Notes: generated from the sequence alone by a model not told the origin. A stretch of DNA of 11,928 nucleotides from Sulfuricurvum sp. (GCA_014764075.1 JACXUE010000021.1:1-11928), one strand, 5' to 3'. Positions 1 through 6,948 are shown, counted from the first letter of the stretch. Numbers and translations are program-made.

Positions 1-27
1 CAGTATAAAAAATACAGAATACTGTAT
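1..27. repeat. Overlapping inverted repeats in AT-rich leader DNA
   Basis: Two interleaved 6-bp inverted repeats are visible. CAGTAT (1-6) is matched by ATACTG (19-24), and ATACAG (12-17) is matched by CTGTAT (22-27). Such dyads are common as regulator binding sites, and -10-like TATATT/TATTAT sequence follows at once. The gene they would serve is outside the window or absent. I find no convincing gene in the rest of 28-176 apart from the terminator-like hairpin at 122-142. Confidence 0.35.
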
Positions 28-121
28 ATTATTTGGATGATTTTTGGTGAATAAAGAGAGTGTTTAGTGGTAAGTGAGAGTTGCTGAACAAAGAAATAGG
101 GATAAAAGTGTGTAAAAGTAG

Positions 122-142
122 AAAAATTCCCCCAAGAGGGAG
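122..142 (-). terminator. Possible intrinsic terminator after the HTH/coiled-coil gene
   Basis: Read on the minus strand, a short stem of CTCCC and GGGGG (one T-G wobble) with a TCTT loop is followed by AA and five T residues. It lies 35 nt beyond the stop codon of the leftward gene at 177-836. The stem is only 5 bp, so it is a weak candidate. Confidence 0.4.
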
Positions 143-176
143 GATGAGGGATATTTAGAGGATTAGTTTTTTGGGA

Positions 177-836
177 TTAAAGAAAATCAGTGTAGTCATA
201 TTTGGAGAGGTCGACGTAGAATTCCCCCTCTTTTTGAATCACGCGGATATCGGAACCATAAGCAAGCTCAAAACGGCGTTTTACCGTTTTGCGTTCATCC
301 GAACCCATGCCGATGAATTTGAGATACCGTTTGAGTTCGATCAAACCGCTTGGTAACGATGGGGTAGTGGGTGGAGTCGGGGTAGCGGTAATATCAACGT
401 CGTGAATATTGTTGTTTTGTGAGAGGAGAAGTTTGGTGTTGATCACTTCCAAAAGATTTTTTAGCTGTTCGTCTTTGGCGGCATAGATCTCTTCAATCCG
501 CTCCCGTTCGGCAATCAGCATTTGCTCTTTATCATTGACCAAACGATCAACTTTGACTTCAAGCTCTTTGATTTTGAGTTTAAGCTGTTGATTCTCTTTT
601 TGATAGAGAGCAATAATCATCCCTACGGTAGTTTTTTGCGGAGCCGGAGCGATTGGGGTTTTAGTCTCTTGAGAAATCTCTTGACGTTTTGCTTCATCCA
701 AAGAACTTCGCGGGACGATGATGTAGGTTACCCCCCCTTCGATAATATAGTTGAGCCGTTTGGTGCGGAGGCGGTTTTGGATCATCTCTTTGGACATTTT
801 AAAAGTTTTTGCGTATTCATCGATCGTAAAGCGCAC
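177..836 (-). CDS. HTH and coiled-coil protein of unknown function
   Basis: This is a 219-residue cytosolic protein that I cannot assign with confidence. Residues 1-45 (MRFTIDEYAKTFKMSKEMI onward) look like a small excisionase/MerR-like winged helix: helix, turn, helix, then a beta hairpin around GGVTYIIV. A Pro/Thr-rich linker (about 55-70) leads to a long charged helix rich in Glu/Lys/Leu heptads (about 72-138), most likely a coiled coil. A second low-complexity linker (140-163, TPTPPTTP) precedes a compact basic C-terminal domain (164-219). The layout suggests a dimeric DNA-binding protein. It may belong to one of the Campylobacterota-restricted DUF families (DUF3972 comes to mind, unverified). 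The start is GTG at 836, five bases after a good AAGGAG; an ATG two bases upstream is out of frame. The gene follows the cyclase-like gene after 75 nt and may be cotranscribed with it. Confidence 0.75.
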   Translation of the reverse strand: MRFTIDEYAKTFKMSKEMIQNRLRTKRLNYIIEGGVTYIIVPRSSLDEAKRQEISQETKTPIAPAPQKTTVGMIIALYQKENQQLKLKIKELEVKVDRLVNDKEQMLIAERERIEEIYAAKDEQLKNLLEVINTKLLLSQNNNIHDVDITATPTPPTTPSLPSGLIELKRYLKFIGMGSDERKTVKRRFELAYGSDIRVIQKEGEFYVDLSKYDYTDFL

Positions 837-911
837 ATATACTCCTTTTGACTAAGTGTGTTATCTTACCAAAAAACAGTTTTACCTATGGGCGTTGTTT
901 GGGGGTTCTAA

Positions 912-1541
912 TCAATCGGGTTTAGGAGGAGGGATGATTCCCCCTTTGCGCATCCAGATTAGATAACCGTTATGGGTAATGTTGTGTTTGTCTTGAAACG
1001 TGTGCATGGAGCTGTGACGGAATTCGCATTTTTGAAGGAGGCGTTCAAAATCGGGATATTGGCGTAAAAACTGTTGGAAGGTCGCGAATGCACGATCGGA
1101 AATGATGACGGTACTGATGATTAAATTTTTGATTTCGATGTAACGGGCACATTCGTTTAGTCCGTCACCGACAAAGTTTTCATGTCCGAGGATATCTTTG
1201 AATCGATGTACTTTTCCGGTGTGCACCGCTACCCGAATTCCTTTGAAATAGGGGTGCTCTTGGGCAATAAAATCGGAGAAATGAAGATATGACATCCCTA
1301 AAATAGGACCAAAACCTTTGAGAGATGGGTGGAGTATGCAGTAAAACCCATCTCCGGTTGGGATAATGCCTTGTAACATTTTCGCCATCGCGATTCCCGA
1401 TGCTTTGAGCATCTTTTGGATCATTTTTTTGTAGGTAAGGGAGAGATAGGAGATGATTTCGAGCTGCTTGTCCATCGATAGACGGGAAAAATCGATAATA
1501 TCGATGAGGACAATATCGGTATCGATAGCTCGTTTGGTCAT
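912..1541 (-). CDS. Class III adenylate/guanylate cyclase-like protein
   Basis: This 209-residue protein is essentially a single cyclase homology domain, with no membrane segment and no obvious sensor domain. The first metal-binding motif is at 11-19 (VLIDIIDFS, Asp14). The second is PTGDGF (Asp64). IRVAVHTGKV (102-111) matches the conserved hxGxV strand, and FVGDGLNECAR (123-133) matches the VN-x-A-x-R motif with the transition-state residues Asn129 and Arg133. The substrate-selecting residues are unusual: the Lys four residues before the second Asp is Ile60, and the Asp seven before the Asn is Asn122. It may make cAMP, cGMP or another nucleotide, or be a regulatory pseudo-cyclase. The Pro/Lys-rich tail follows GYLIWMRKGG. 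The ATG at 1541 has a weak upstream AAAAGAG. A near-consensus promoter lies just upstream. Confidence 0.8.
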   Translation of the reverse strand: MTKRAIDTDIVLIDIIDFSRLSMDKQLEIISYLSLTYKKMIQKMLKASGIAMAKMLQGIIPTGDGFYCILHPSLKGFGPILGMSYLHFSDFIAQEHPYFKGIRVAVHTGKVHRFKDILGHENFVGDGLNECARYIEIKNLIISTVIISDRAFATFQQFLRQYPDFERLLQKCEFRHSSMHTFQDKHNITHNGYLIWMRKGGIIPPPKPD

Positions 1542-1572
1542 AAAAACTCTTTTAAAAGATGCGATGGAGTCA

Positions 1573-1601
1573 ATTGTAGTCTAAATCGGCTGAGGTGCCA
1601 A
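1573..1601 (-). promoter_or_regulatory. Sigma70 promoter of the cyclase-like gene
   Basis: On the minus strand TTGGCA (1601-1596) and TACAAT (1578-1573) are separated by exactly 17 bp, each one base from consensus. Transcription would start near 1566, leaving a leader of about 25 nt before the ATG at 1541. It is one of only two places in the window with a clear -35 box. Confidence 0.65.
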
Positions 1602-1672
1602 GAAAATCAAGCAATGATCAAAATGTTTTCAAAATGTGTTAGACTTCCTCAAATAAATAAGATTAGGTAAGA

Positions 1673-3172
1673 ATGATGCAAAAGCGGACCAAAATTTTAG
1701 CGACTGTCGGACCTTCATCCGACACGGTTGAGGTCTTGAGCGCGTTGATCAGAGCAGGGGTCAATGTATTTCGGCTCAACTTTTCCCACGGCACCCATGA
1801 ATACCATTCGCAAGTGCTAGCGAACATCCGAACCGCCATGCGCGAAACCGGACTTATCGTCGGTGTTTTGCAAGATATCAGCGGTCCGAAAATCCGCATC
1901 GGAAAGCTCAAAGAGGAGTTCTATCTTGAAGCGGGCGATCGGATCGATTTTTATTATGAGACGTGTGAGGGGGAGAAAATAGGGGAGAATCACTATCGCC
2001 TCTCGATCAATCAAAGCGCTATATTACATAGACTTAATATCGGAGATGTGATCTATCTATATGATGGTAATATTCGCGCCCGTATTACCGCCATTGATAC
2101 CGATTACATACAAGCTGAGATTGAAAATAAAGGGAAACTCACTTCCAACAAAGGGGTCAATTTTCCAAACACCCGTTTGGGTATCGATATTTTGACCAAT
2201 AAAGATCGCTCCGATATGGCGTGGGGAGTGGCAAACGGGGTTGATTTTATGGCGATTTCATTTGTCCAAAATGCCCAAGATATGATCAATGCGCGCGATG
2301 TTGTCCGCTCCTGCGGCGGCGATGTTCAACTCTATGCTAAGATCGAGAAATTCGATGCGGTCGACAATATTGATGAAATTTTAGAACACAGTGACGGATT
2401 AATGGTTGCGCGGGGAGATTTGGGGATTGAAGTTCCCTATTATCGTGTTCCGAGTATTCAAAAAATGTTGATTGCGAAGGCCAATAAACGCTCCAAGCCG
2501 GTGATTACCGCAACGCAGATGCTGTTATCGATGACGGAAAAAGATCACGCGACGCGAGCAGAGATCAGCGATGTCGCCAATGCCGTATTGGATGGAACCG
2601 ATGCGGTAATGCTCTCGGAGGAGAGTGCTATCGGGAAAAACCCCGTTTTGGTCGTTGAGACGATGGTCAATACCATTCAAGCGATTGAAGAGATGTACCC
2701 TTATGGAAAATTCGATTTTGGATACGATGATGCGATGGACGTCGTCAACGAATCGGCGGTTCGGTTAGGTGATTCACTCTGTGCGGAGGGGATTATTGCC
2801 ATGACTACTTCGGGTTCTTCAGCCAAAAAACTCTCCCGTTATCGCCCAAAAATGACCATTTATGCCGCTACACACGAAGAGCGTGTAGCTCGATTATTGA
2901 CGATGGTGTGGGGGGTTGTTCCGGCCTATTTGACGAAAAAAAGGCGGTTGGAGGAGATGTTGAGCGAGATTGTCCACAGTGGACTTGCGCGTAAAATTCT
3001 CGATAAAAAGAATACCTACATATTCACGGCGGGGTATCCGATCGGAACGCCGGGGACAACCAATGTGATCCGAATATTACGTGAAAATGAGCTGACGTTT
3101 TTCGGTGAAACCAAGCCGCTTCCGGCAAAGTCGAAAAAAATGGAAGGGAGTGTCGTTCCTACCCTGTTTTAA
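1673..3172 (+). CDS. pyk: Pyruvate kinase
   Basis: This enzyme transfers phosphate from phosphoenolpyruvate to ADP, giving pyruvate and ATP in the cytosol as the last step of glycolysis. Its 499 residues are slightly long for a bacterial enzyme. The N-terminal TKILATVGPSS (6-16) and FRLNFSHG (33-40) carry the nucleotide and metal-site Arg34 and Asn36. The B domain spans about 75-172. YAKIEKFDAV contains the catalytic Lys223 and metal ligand Glu225, ARGDLG contains Asp249, and ITATQML contains the catalytic Thr281. LSEESAIG (314-321) replaces the more usual LSGETA-x-G. The C-terminal regulatory domain begins near 345. Residues equivalent to rabbit muscle 113-120 read I-S-G-P-K-I-R-I, the potassium-independent pattern. 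Two adjacent ATG codons (1673, 1676) could both serve as start, with AGG at 1665-1667. The gene stands alone, divergent from the cyclase-like gene. Confidence 0.97.
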   Translation: MMQKRTKILATVGPSSDTVEVLSALIRAGVNVFRLNFSHGTHEYHSQVLANIRTAMRETGLIVGVLQDISGPKIRIGKLKEEFYLEAGDRIDFYYETCEGEKIGENHYRLSINQSAILHRLNIGDVIYLYDGNIRARITAIDTDYIQAEIENKGKLTSNKGVNFPNTRLGIDILTNKDRSDMAWGVANGVDFMAISFVQNAQDMINARDVVRSCGGDVQLYAKIEKFDAVDNIDEILEHSDGLMVARGDLGIEVPYYRVPSIQKMLIAKANKRSKPVITATQMLLSMTEKDHATRAEISDVANAVLDGTDAVMLSEESAIGKNPVLVVETMVNTIQAIEEMYPYGKFDFGYDDAMDVVNESAVRLGDSLCAEGIIAMTTSGSSAKKLSRYRPKMTIYAATHEERVARLLTMVWGVVPAYLTKKRRLEEMLSEIVHSGLARKILDKKNTYIFTAGYPIGTPGTTNVIRILRENELTFFGETKPLPAKSKKMEGSVVPTLF

Positions 3173-3265
3173 AATGGACTGAAATTTGCTTATTTATCGG
3201 TGAGGGGTCTATTGGGTTTGTTTCGTCGTATAGCCGTTGCCCCTCAAAACCTCTCCTCTTTACGC

Positions 3266-3271
3266 TACAAT
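3266..3271 (+). promoter_or_regulatory. -10 box (TACAAT) immediately before cmoA
   Basis: GCTACAATAC places a TACAAT hexamer with its last base 7 nt before the cmoA ATG. Initiation at the normal distance would start the transcript at or next to the A of the ATG. No -35 box is visible at 16-18 bp, as is usual for sigma70 promoters in this phylum. Confidence 0.5.
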
Positions 3272-3278
3272 ACCGTTT

Positions 3279-3995
3279 ATGAAAACCGATACTCTCTTTG
3301 CCAAACCGATCTCCAAACAATTCGAATTTGATGCTGAAGTGGCGGCTGTTTTTGATGATATGCTGTTGCGTTCCGTCCCCTTTTATAAAGAGTCGCAAGA
3401 ATTAACCCGTAGATTTGCTATTAGTGCCCTCAAAGAGGGGGGAATTGTCTATGATTTGGGGTGTTCTACCGCGTCGTTGTTGCTTGCAATCGAGCGTTCC
3501 GTAGGGAAGAGTGAGAACATACGTCTTGTCGGTATCGACAATTCTGCGGCAATGATCGAACATGCTCGTAAAAAAATTGAGGCGTACGGATCGCAGATTG
3601 AATTGCATGAGGGGGATATTCTCCAATTTCCATACGAAAAAGGGCAAGTGATTGTTAGTAATTATACGTTGCAATTTATCCGACCGTTGGTGCGGGATAC
3701 GTTAGTGAGAAATATTGCCGATGCTCTTCATGAGGGAGGGGTCTTTATTTTTAGCGAAAAAGTGGTGAGCGAAGATCCGAAGCTCAATAAAGAATTGATT
3801 GACTGTTATTACGATTTTAAAAAAGCTCAAGGGTACAGCGAGTACGAAATTGTCCAAAAACGGGAAGCTCTCGAAAACGTTCTTATCCCCTATACAATGA
3901 ACGAGAATATTCAGATGGCAAAAAACAGCGGATTCAAAACCTGCGAAGTGCTGTTTCGATGGGCAAATTTTGCAACCTTTATCGCGTTCAAATAA
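3279..3995 (+). CDS. cmoA: Carboxy-S-adenosyl-L-methionine synthase CmoA
   Basis: CmoA converts SAM and prephenate to carboxy-SAM, which CmoB uses to make 5-carboxymethoxyuridine-type wobble bases in tRNA. The 238 residues match the usual length (about 240-250). Visible hallmarks are the SAM-binding motif VYDLGCSTASLLLA (57-70), the acidic loop VGIDNSAAMIEHA (84-96), EGDILQF (111-117), SNYTLQFIRP (127-136), FIFSEK (156-161), and the CmoA-specific YYDFKKAQGYSEYEI (177-191) with QKREALENV (193-201). The Arg of QKR likely corresponds to the residue that holds the substrate carboxylate. I chose ATG 3279 (MKTDTLFAKP), which matches the family N-terminus, over an in-frame TTG at 3237. There is no Shine-Dalgarno sequence, and a -10 box abuts the start. 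No cmoB is in the window. The gene converges on the lipoprotein gene with a 6-nt gap. Confidence 0.93.
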   Translation: MKTDTLFAKPISKQFEFDAEVAAVFDDMLLRSVPFYKESQELTRRFAISALKEGGIVYDLGCSTASLLLAIERSVGKSENIRLVGIDNSAAMIEHARKKIEAYGSQIELHEGDILQFPYEKGQVIVSNYTLQFIRPLVRDTLVRNIADALHEGGVFIFSEKVVSEDPKLNKELIDCYYDFKKAQGYSEYEIVQKREALENVLIPYTMNENIQMAKNSGFKTCEVLFRWANFATFIAFK

Positions 3996-4001
3996 CCGAT
4001 T

Positions 4002-4217
4002 TTAGCGGACGCTTCCCCGTAAAGGATTTTGTGCGGGTTGGATTGCGTCGATCACCTCTTTGTAATCAACCGAATTTTTATCGCACTGTTTGTGGTAATA
4101 CCCTTGCATATCATAATACTCTTCACAGGTGTTATAGTATTTCAGACTCACTCCACGCTCATTGAAGCATCCGCTTATTAACATGGGGAGTAGTACCAAT
4201 AGAGAGTGTTTTTTCAT
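4002..4217 (-). CDS. Small putative lipoprotein
   Basis: This 71-residue protein has a clear lipoprotein signal: MKKH, a hydrophobic stretch SLLVLLPML and the lipobox ISGC, with Cys17 as the lipidated residue. The mature part is only 55 residues, rich in Tyr and charged residues. It carries two further cysteines, Cys31 and Cys45, within CEEYYDMQGYYHKQC, which could form a disulfide in the periplasm. I do not recognise the family. An upstream in-frame ATG at 4235, overlapping the nth stop codon as ATGA, would add MRYNHP. I prefer ATG 4217 because it gives a classical signal peptide. Neither start has a good Shine-Dalgarno sequence, and TACAAT ends 6 nt before the preferred ATG. It may therefore be translated by coupling to nth or from a leaderless transcript. 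Confidence 0.72.
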   Translation of the reverse strand: MKKHSLLVLLPMLISGCFNERGVSLKYYNTCEEYYDMQGYYHKQCDKNSVDYKEVIDAIQPAQNPLRGSVR

Positions 4218-4223
4218 GGGGTG

Positions 4224-4229
4224 ATTGTA
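4224..4229 (-). promoter_or_regulatory. -10-like TACAAT just before the lipoprotein gene
   Basis: On the minus strand ATACAATCACCCC precedes the ATG at 4217, so TACAAT ends 6 nt before the start codon. Transcription would begin at about the A of the ATG. The box lies at the very 3' end of nth, partly inside its last codons. No -35 element is apparent. Confidence 0.35.
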
Positions 4230-4231
4230 TC

Positions 4232-4879
4232 TCATTTGGCTTTAAATCCGCCCTTGCTTTTGCAATATTCCCTCAAAAAACACTCGGTATCGCATTTGGG
4301 GTTTTTGGCGGTACAGATGTAGCGTCCGAATAACACAAGTCCCTGATGGAGCTGGTGGAGGTTGGTTTTTAGCTTTTTGACCAATGTCGCTTCGGTCGCG
4401 ATCGCTGTGGAGTCATCGCTAAGACCCAGTCGATGACTCACCCGAAAGACGTGGGTGTCGACCGCCATGAGGTTGGCTCCGGTGTATTCGATGAGGACGA
4501 CATGCGCCGTCTTTTGTCCCACTCCGGCGAGGGTTACCAACTCTTTTTCATCCAGAGGGATCTCTCCGCCGTACACATCGACCACCCTTTTAGCCATTTC
4601 AATGAGGTTGACCGCTTTGTTGTTGAAAAACGAGCAGGTTTGAATCAGTTTTTTGACCTCTTCGAGATCGGCGTTCGCGAGTGCATGAGGAGTTGGATAC
4701 GCTTTGAACAACGCGGGGGTGATGAGGTTGACCCTTTTGTCGGTGCATTGGGCTGAGAGGGCGACGGCGATGACGAGTTCATAGGCATTGGTATAGGTGA
4801 GTTCGGTGACCGCTTCGCCATAACGTTCCAAAAGTGCCGTTTTGATCCCTTCGATCTCTTTTTTTGTCGCTTTTTTCAT
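4232..4879 (-). CDS. nth: Endonuclease III (DNA glycosylase/AP lyase)
   Basis: Nth removes oxidised pyrimidines from DNA and cleaves the abasic site in base excision repair. The 215 residues fit the family. ALSAQCTDKRVN (40-51) is the conserved N-terminal motif. The helix-hairpin-helix LVTLAGVGQKTAHVV (114-128) holds the catalytic Lys123, and VDTHVFRVSHRLGL (140-153) holds the catalytic Asp141. The 18-residue spacing between the two equals that of the E. coli enzyme. Four C-terminal cysteines (189, 196, 200, 206) should bind a [4Fe-4S] cluster, but their spacing is C-x6-C-x3-C-x5-C, one residue more in the middle than the x6-x2-x5 I know from E. coli. The ATG at 4879 has only a weak purine-rich leader. 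The gene is divergent from the first hybrid kinase and its stop overlaps the possible upstream start of the lipoprotein gene. Confidence 0.96.
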   Translation of the reverse strand: MKKATKKEIEGIKTALLERYGEAVTELTYTNAYELVIAVALSAQCTDKRVNLITPALFKAYPTPHALANADLEEVKKLIQTCSFFNNKAVNLIEMAKRVVDVYGGEIPLDEKELVTLAGVGQKTAHVVLIEYTGANLMAVDTHVFRVSHRLGLSDDSTAIATEATLVKKLKTNLHQLHQGLVLFGRYICTAKNPKCDTECFLREYCKSKGGFKAK

Positions 4880-4904
4880 CCGCTTCGTCCGTTTTTTTGA
4901 CCGT

Positions 4905-4910
4905 ATTGTA
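4905..4910 (-). promoter_or_regulatory. -10 box (TACAAT) of nth
   Basis: The minus strand reads GCTACAATACGG, the same GCTACAATAC core as upstream of cmoA. Initiation near 4898 would give a leader of about 19 nt. No -35 box stands at the usual distance. The site lies about 40 bp from the opposing kinase promoter. Confidence 0.5.
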
Positions 4911-4949
4911 GCATGTGCCGAAAAAAATATTGGTGTGAGAAATTTGTGT

Positions 4950-4988
4950 TACAATAACTAATTTCATTCAAAATTAATCAAGGAGAGG
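4950..4988 (+). promoter_or_regulatory. Promoter and strong ribosome-binding site of the kinase operon
   Basis: TACAAT at 4950-4955 is the likely -10 box, giving a leader of about 30 nt. AAGGAGAGG at 4980-4988 is a near-perfect Shine-Dalgarno sequence. AGGAG ends 6 nt before a TTG at 4992, and this decides the unusual TTG start of the first kinase. Confidence 0.55.
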
Positions 4989-4991
4989 ATT

Positions 4992-6938
4992 TTGGGATTA
5001 TTTGCTATTATTCAAAAATTTTTTAGTACAAGTAAAAACCGTTTTGCTCAAAATGTCGAACTAAATATCAATAAAGAGCTCTTTTTTAAAGTTTTAGATA
5101 CGGATAAAGACCCTATACTGTTTTTTACCAAAGAATCGGGATGGATTGGTGCCAACAAGGCATTATTCGCTTTAGTTCCGCTTCAAAACATTGAGCAGCT
5201 CCGAAACAACCATGAGAGTATCCGTGAACTGTTTGACCATGAAGATGAAGAGGTTTTTACGGAGTACGATAAAAGTTGGCTAGATTATATTCGGACTCAC
5301 TGCCCAAACGGTTATGGTTTGGGGATTATAGATCGATCCGGCAAAATGCACACGATGTCGGCAATATCGACGCTTATCCGAGAGGGGGGGAATGATCTCT
5401 ATCTTCTCCGTCTTGAGGATCATACCGATCTTATGGATTTAAAAGCCGAAGTACTCAAGGTTGAACAACTCAAAAGTAAGTTCCTTGCTAATATCGGACA
5501 TGAATTTCGGACTCCGATGAACGGTATTTTAGGGTTTATCGAACTCCTTTCCAAAACCTCCCCCACTGATACTCAGCTCGAATACATCCATTCGGTGCAA
5601 GGTTCAGCCCGCAATTTGATGTCCAATATCGAAAATCTACTCGATTTGGCGCAGATGCAAAATGGCCGATTGAATATTAGTAAAAGCGAATTCAATATTG
5701 TTGCCGAAATGGAGGAGTTTGCTCGTGGAGCCGTTTCGATGGGATCGGATAAAGGGGTTGAGATTTTATCGTTTATCGATCCCAAATTACCGACTTTGAT
5801 CAACGGTGATATTCGTAAAATCAAACAAGTACTCAACAACCTCTTTGGCAATGCGCTCAAATTCACCAACTCCGGCGGGCGAATTACGATTGAGGTCAAG
5901 CTTCTCAAACGCAACACAGCCGGAACGTGCAACATAGGTTTTACGGTTAAAGATACGGGAAAAGGGATTAGTAAAACCGAGCTTAGCTATATCACTCTCC
6001 CTTTTGTGTCGGGAGATCATGCCGATAATCGCCTTGGTGTAGGACTTAGCCTTTCGCACGGATTGATTTCTCTTATGGGTGGAGAACTTAAAATCACCAG
6101 TGATGAGGGGAAAGGATCATCCTTTAGTTTTGCATTGACGCTTGATGGCTCTTCCGATCAGGCGATGCAAATGATCAATGCACATGCTGTAAAAGTTGTA
6201 TTGATCGATGAAAAACGGATCGAAGAAGCTAATCACCTTGCCAACTATTTGCGTAGCTTCGGAGTAAGCGTGACCAAAACGCAAAGTGTCGATGAAGCTA
6301 TTTTTGAGAATGCGGAGGTGGTCTATTTTATCGGTTCACAAGAGAAAAGCGAATGGACGATGAATCTTGCTCGGATGAAACGGGAGTGTAAAACGGTATT
6401 GTTGTTGAATGAACATGAACGTTTGCAAGCCAAGATGCTCCATGTCATTGATTTGGGACTAAGCAAGCCGCTTCTCCCTTCATCATTATTGGATCATTTG
6501 CTCGATATATTTCATCTTCCACGTAAAAATCCTGCGCCCGCGACCCAAATTCAGCGCGGTATGAGCGCATTGGTGGTAGAAGACAACTTGATCAACCAAC
6601 GTCTTATCAAACTCTTGCTTAAAGAGTACGGGATTCAAGTCGCTGCCGTTTCAAACGGTGATGAAGCGGTTGCCATGTGTCGTGATAACAAGTTCGATAT
6701 TGTCTTTATGGATATCGATATGCCGATCAAAGACGGTATCCTCGCAACCCAGGAGATCAAAGCCGAAGAGGGGCCAGCACGGGTTGGGCGCATGCCGATT
6801 ATCGCATTGACGGCATTGGCGATGGAAGGAGATCGAGAGTATATCCTAGGTGGCGGATTGGATGATTACCTCTCCAAACCTCTGACTCGCGAAAAGCTTG
6901 AATACGTTCTACGCAAATATCTTCACATACGTGTATAG
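4992..6938 (+). CDS. Soluble hybrid sensor histidine kinase, first of a tandem pair
   Basis: This 648-residue hybrid kinase shows no convincing membrane segment or signal peptide, so it probably senses a cytosolic or membrane-proximal signal. Residues about 25-148 look like a divergent PAS domain. A short helix leads to HisKA with the H-box FLANIGHEFRTPMNG (phospho-acceptor His170). The HATPase domain has the N-box NNLFGNALKFT (Asn287), G1 DTGKGI (321-326) and G2 GVGLSLS (349-355). Residues about 398-508 form a degenerate receiver: Asp406 and Lys492 remain, but the acceptor position in VVYFIGSQ has no Asp. The C-terminal receiver (525-645) is intact, with VVEDN (Glu530, Asp531), FMDIDMP (Asp574), Thr607 and Lys629. 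It has no HPt or output domain. The start is TTG with a strong Shine-Dalgarno sequence. It is operonic with its paralog 10 nt downstream. The signal and partner are unknown. Confidence 0.93.
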   Translation: MGLFAIIQKFFSTSKNRFAQNVELNINKELFFKVLDTDKDPILFFTKESGWIGANKALFALVPLQNIEQLRNNHESIRELFDHEDEEVFTEYDKSWLDYIRTHCPNGYGLGIIDRSGKMHTMSAISTLIREGGNDLYLLRLEDHTDLMDLKAEVLKVEQLKSKFLANIGHEFRTPMNGILGFIELLSKTSPTDTQLEYIHSVQGSARNLMSNIENLLDLAQMQNGRLNISKSEFNIVAEMEEFARGAVSMGSDKGVEILSFIDPKLPTLINGDIRKIKQVLNNLFGNALKFTNSGGRITIEVKLLKRNTAGTCNIGFTVKDTGKGISKTELSYITLPFVSGDHADNRLGVGLSLSHGLISLMGGELKITSDEGKGSSFSFALTLDGSSDQAMQMINAHAVKVVLIDEKRIEEANHLANYLRSFGVSVTKTQSVDEAIFENAEVVYFIGSQEKSEWTMNLARMKRECKTVLLLNEHERLQAKMLHVIDLGLSKPLLPSSLLDHLLDIFHLPRKNPAPATQIQRGMSALVVEDNLINQRLIKLLLKEYGIQVAAVSNGDEAVAMCRDNKFDIVFMDIDMPIKDGILATQEIKAEEGPARVGRMPIIALTALAMEGDREYILGGGLDDYLSKPLTREKLEYVLRKYLHIRV

Positions 6939-6948
6939 GGGGGCTGTT

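Noticed and set aside
522..851. Open frame of 109 codons opposite the HTH/coiled-coil gene
   Set aside because: It is a Phe/Leu/Ile-rich shadow of the Lys/Glu-rich coiled coil on the minus strand, whose gene has a good start and ribosome site.
3201..3246. TGAGGGG (3201-3207) and CCCCTCA (3240-3246) as a pyk terminator
   Set aside because: The repeats are perfect, but the loop is 32 nt and no T-run follows; probably chance in a 106-nt intergenic gap.
3237..3278. N-terminal extension of CmoA from a TTG at 3237
   Set aside because: The extra residues do not fit the CmoA family N-terminus, there is no ribosome site, and a -10 box lies inside the stretch.
4433..4756. Open frame of 107 codons opposite nth
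   Set aside because: nth is an unmistakable conserved gene on the other strand; the opposite frame has no recognisable domain and no ribosome site that I can see.
6898..6948. Upstream extension of the second kinase into the first kinase gene
   Set aside because: It overlaps the end of the intact first receiver in another frame; ATG 6949 has a good AGGGGGG site and begins the plausible protein.
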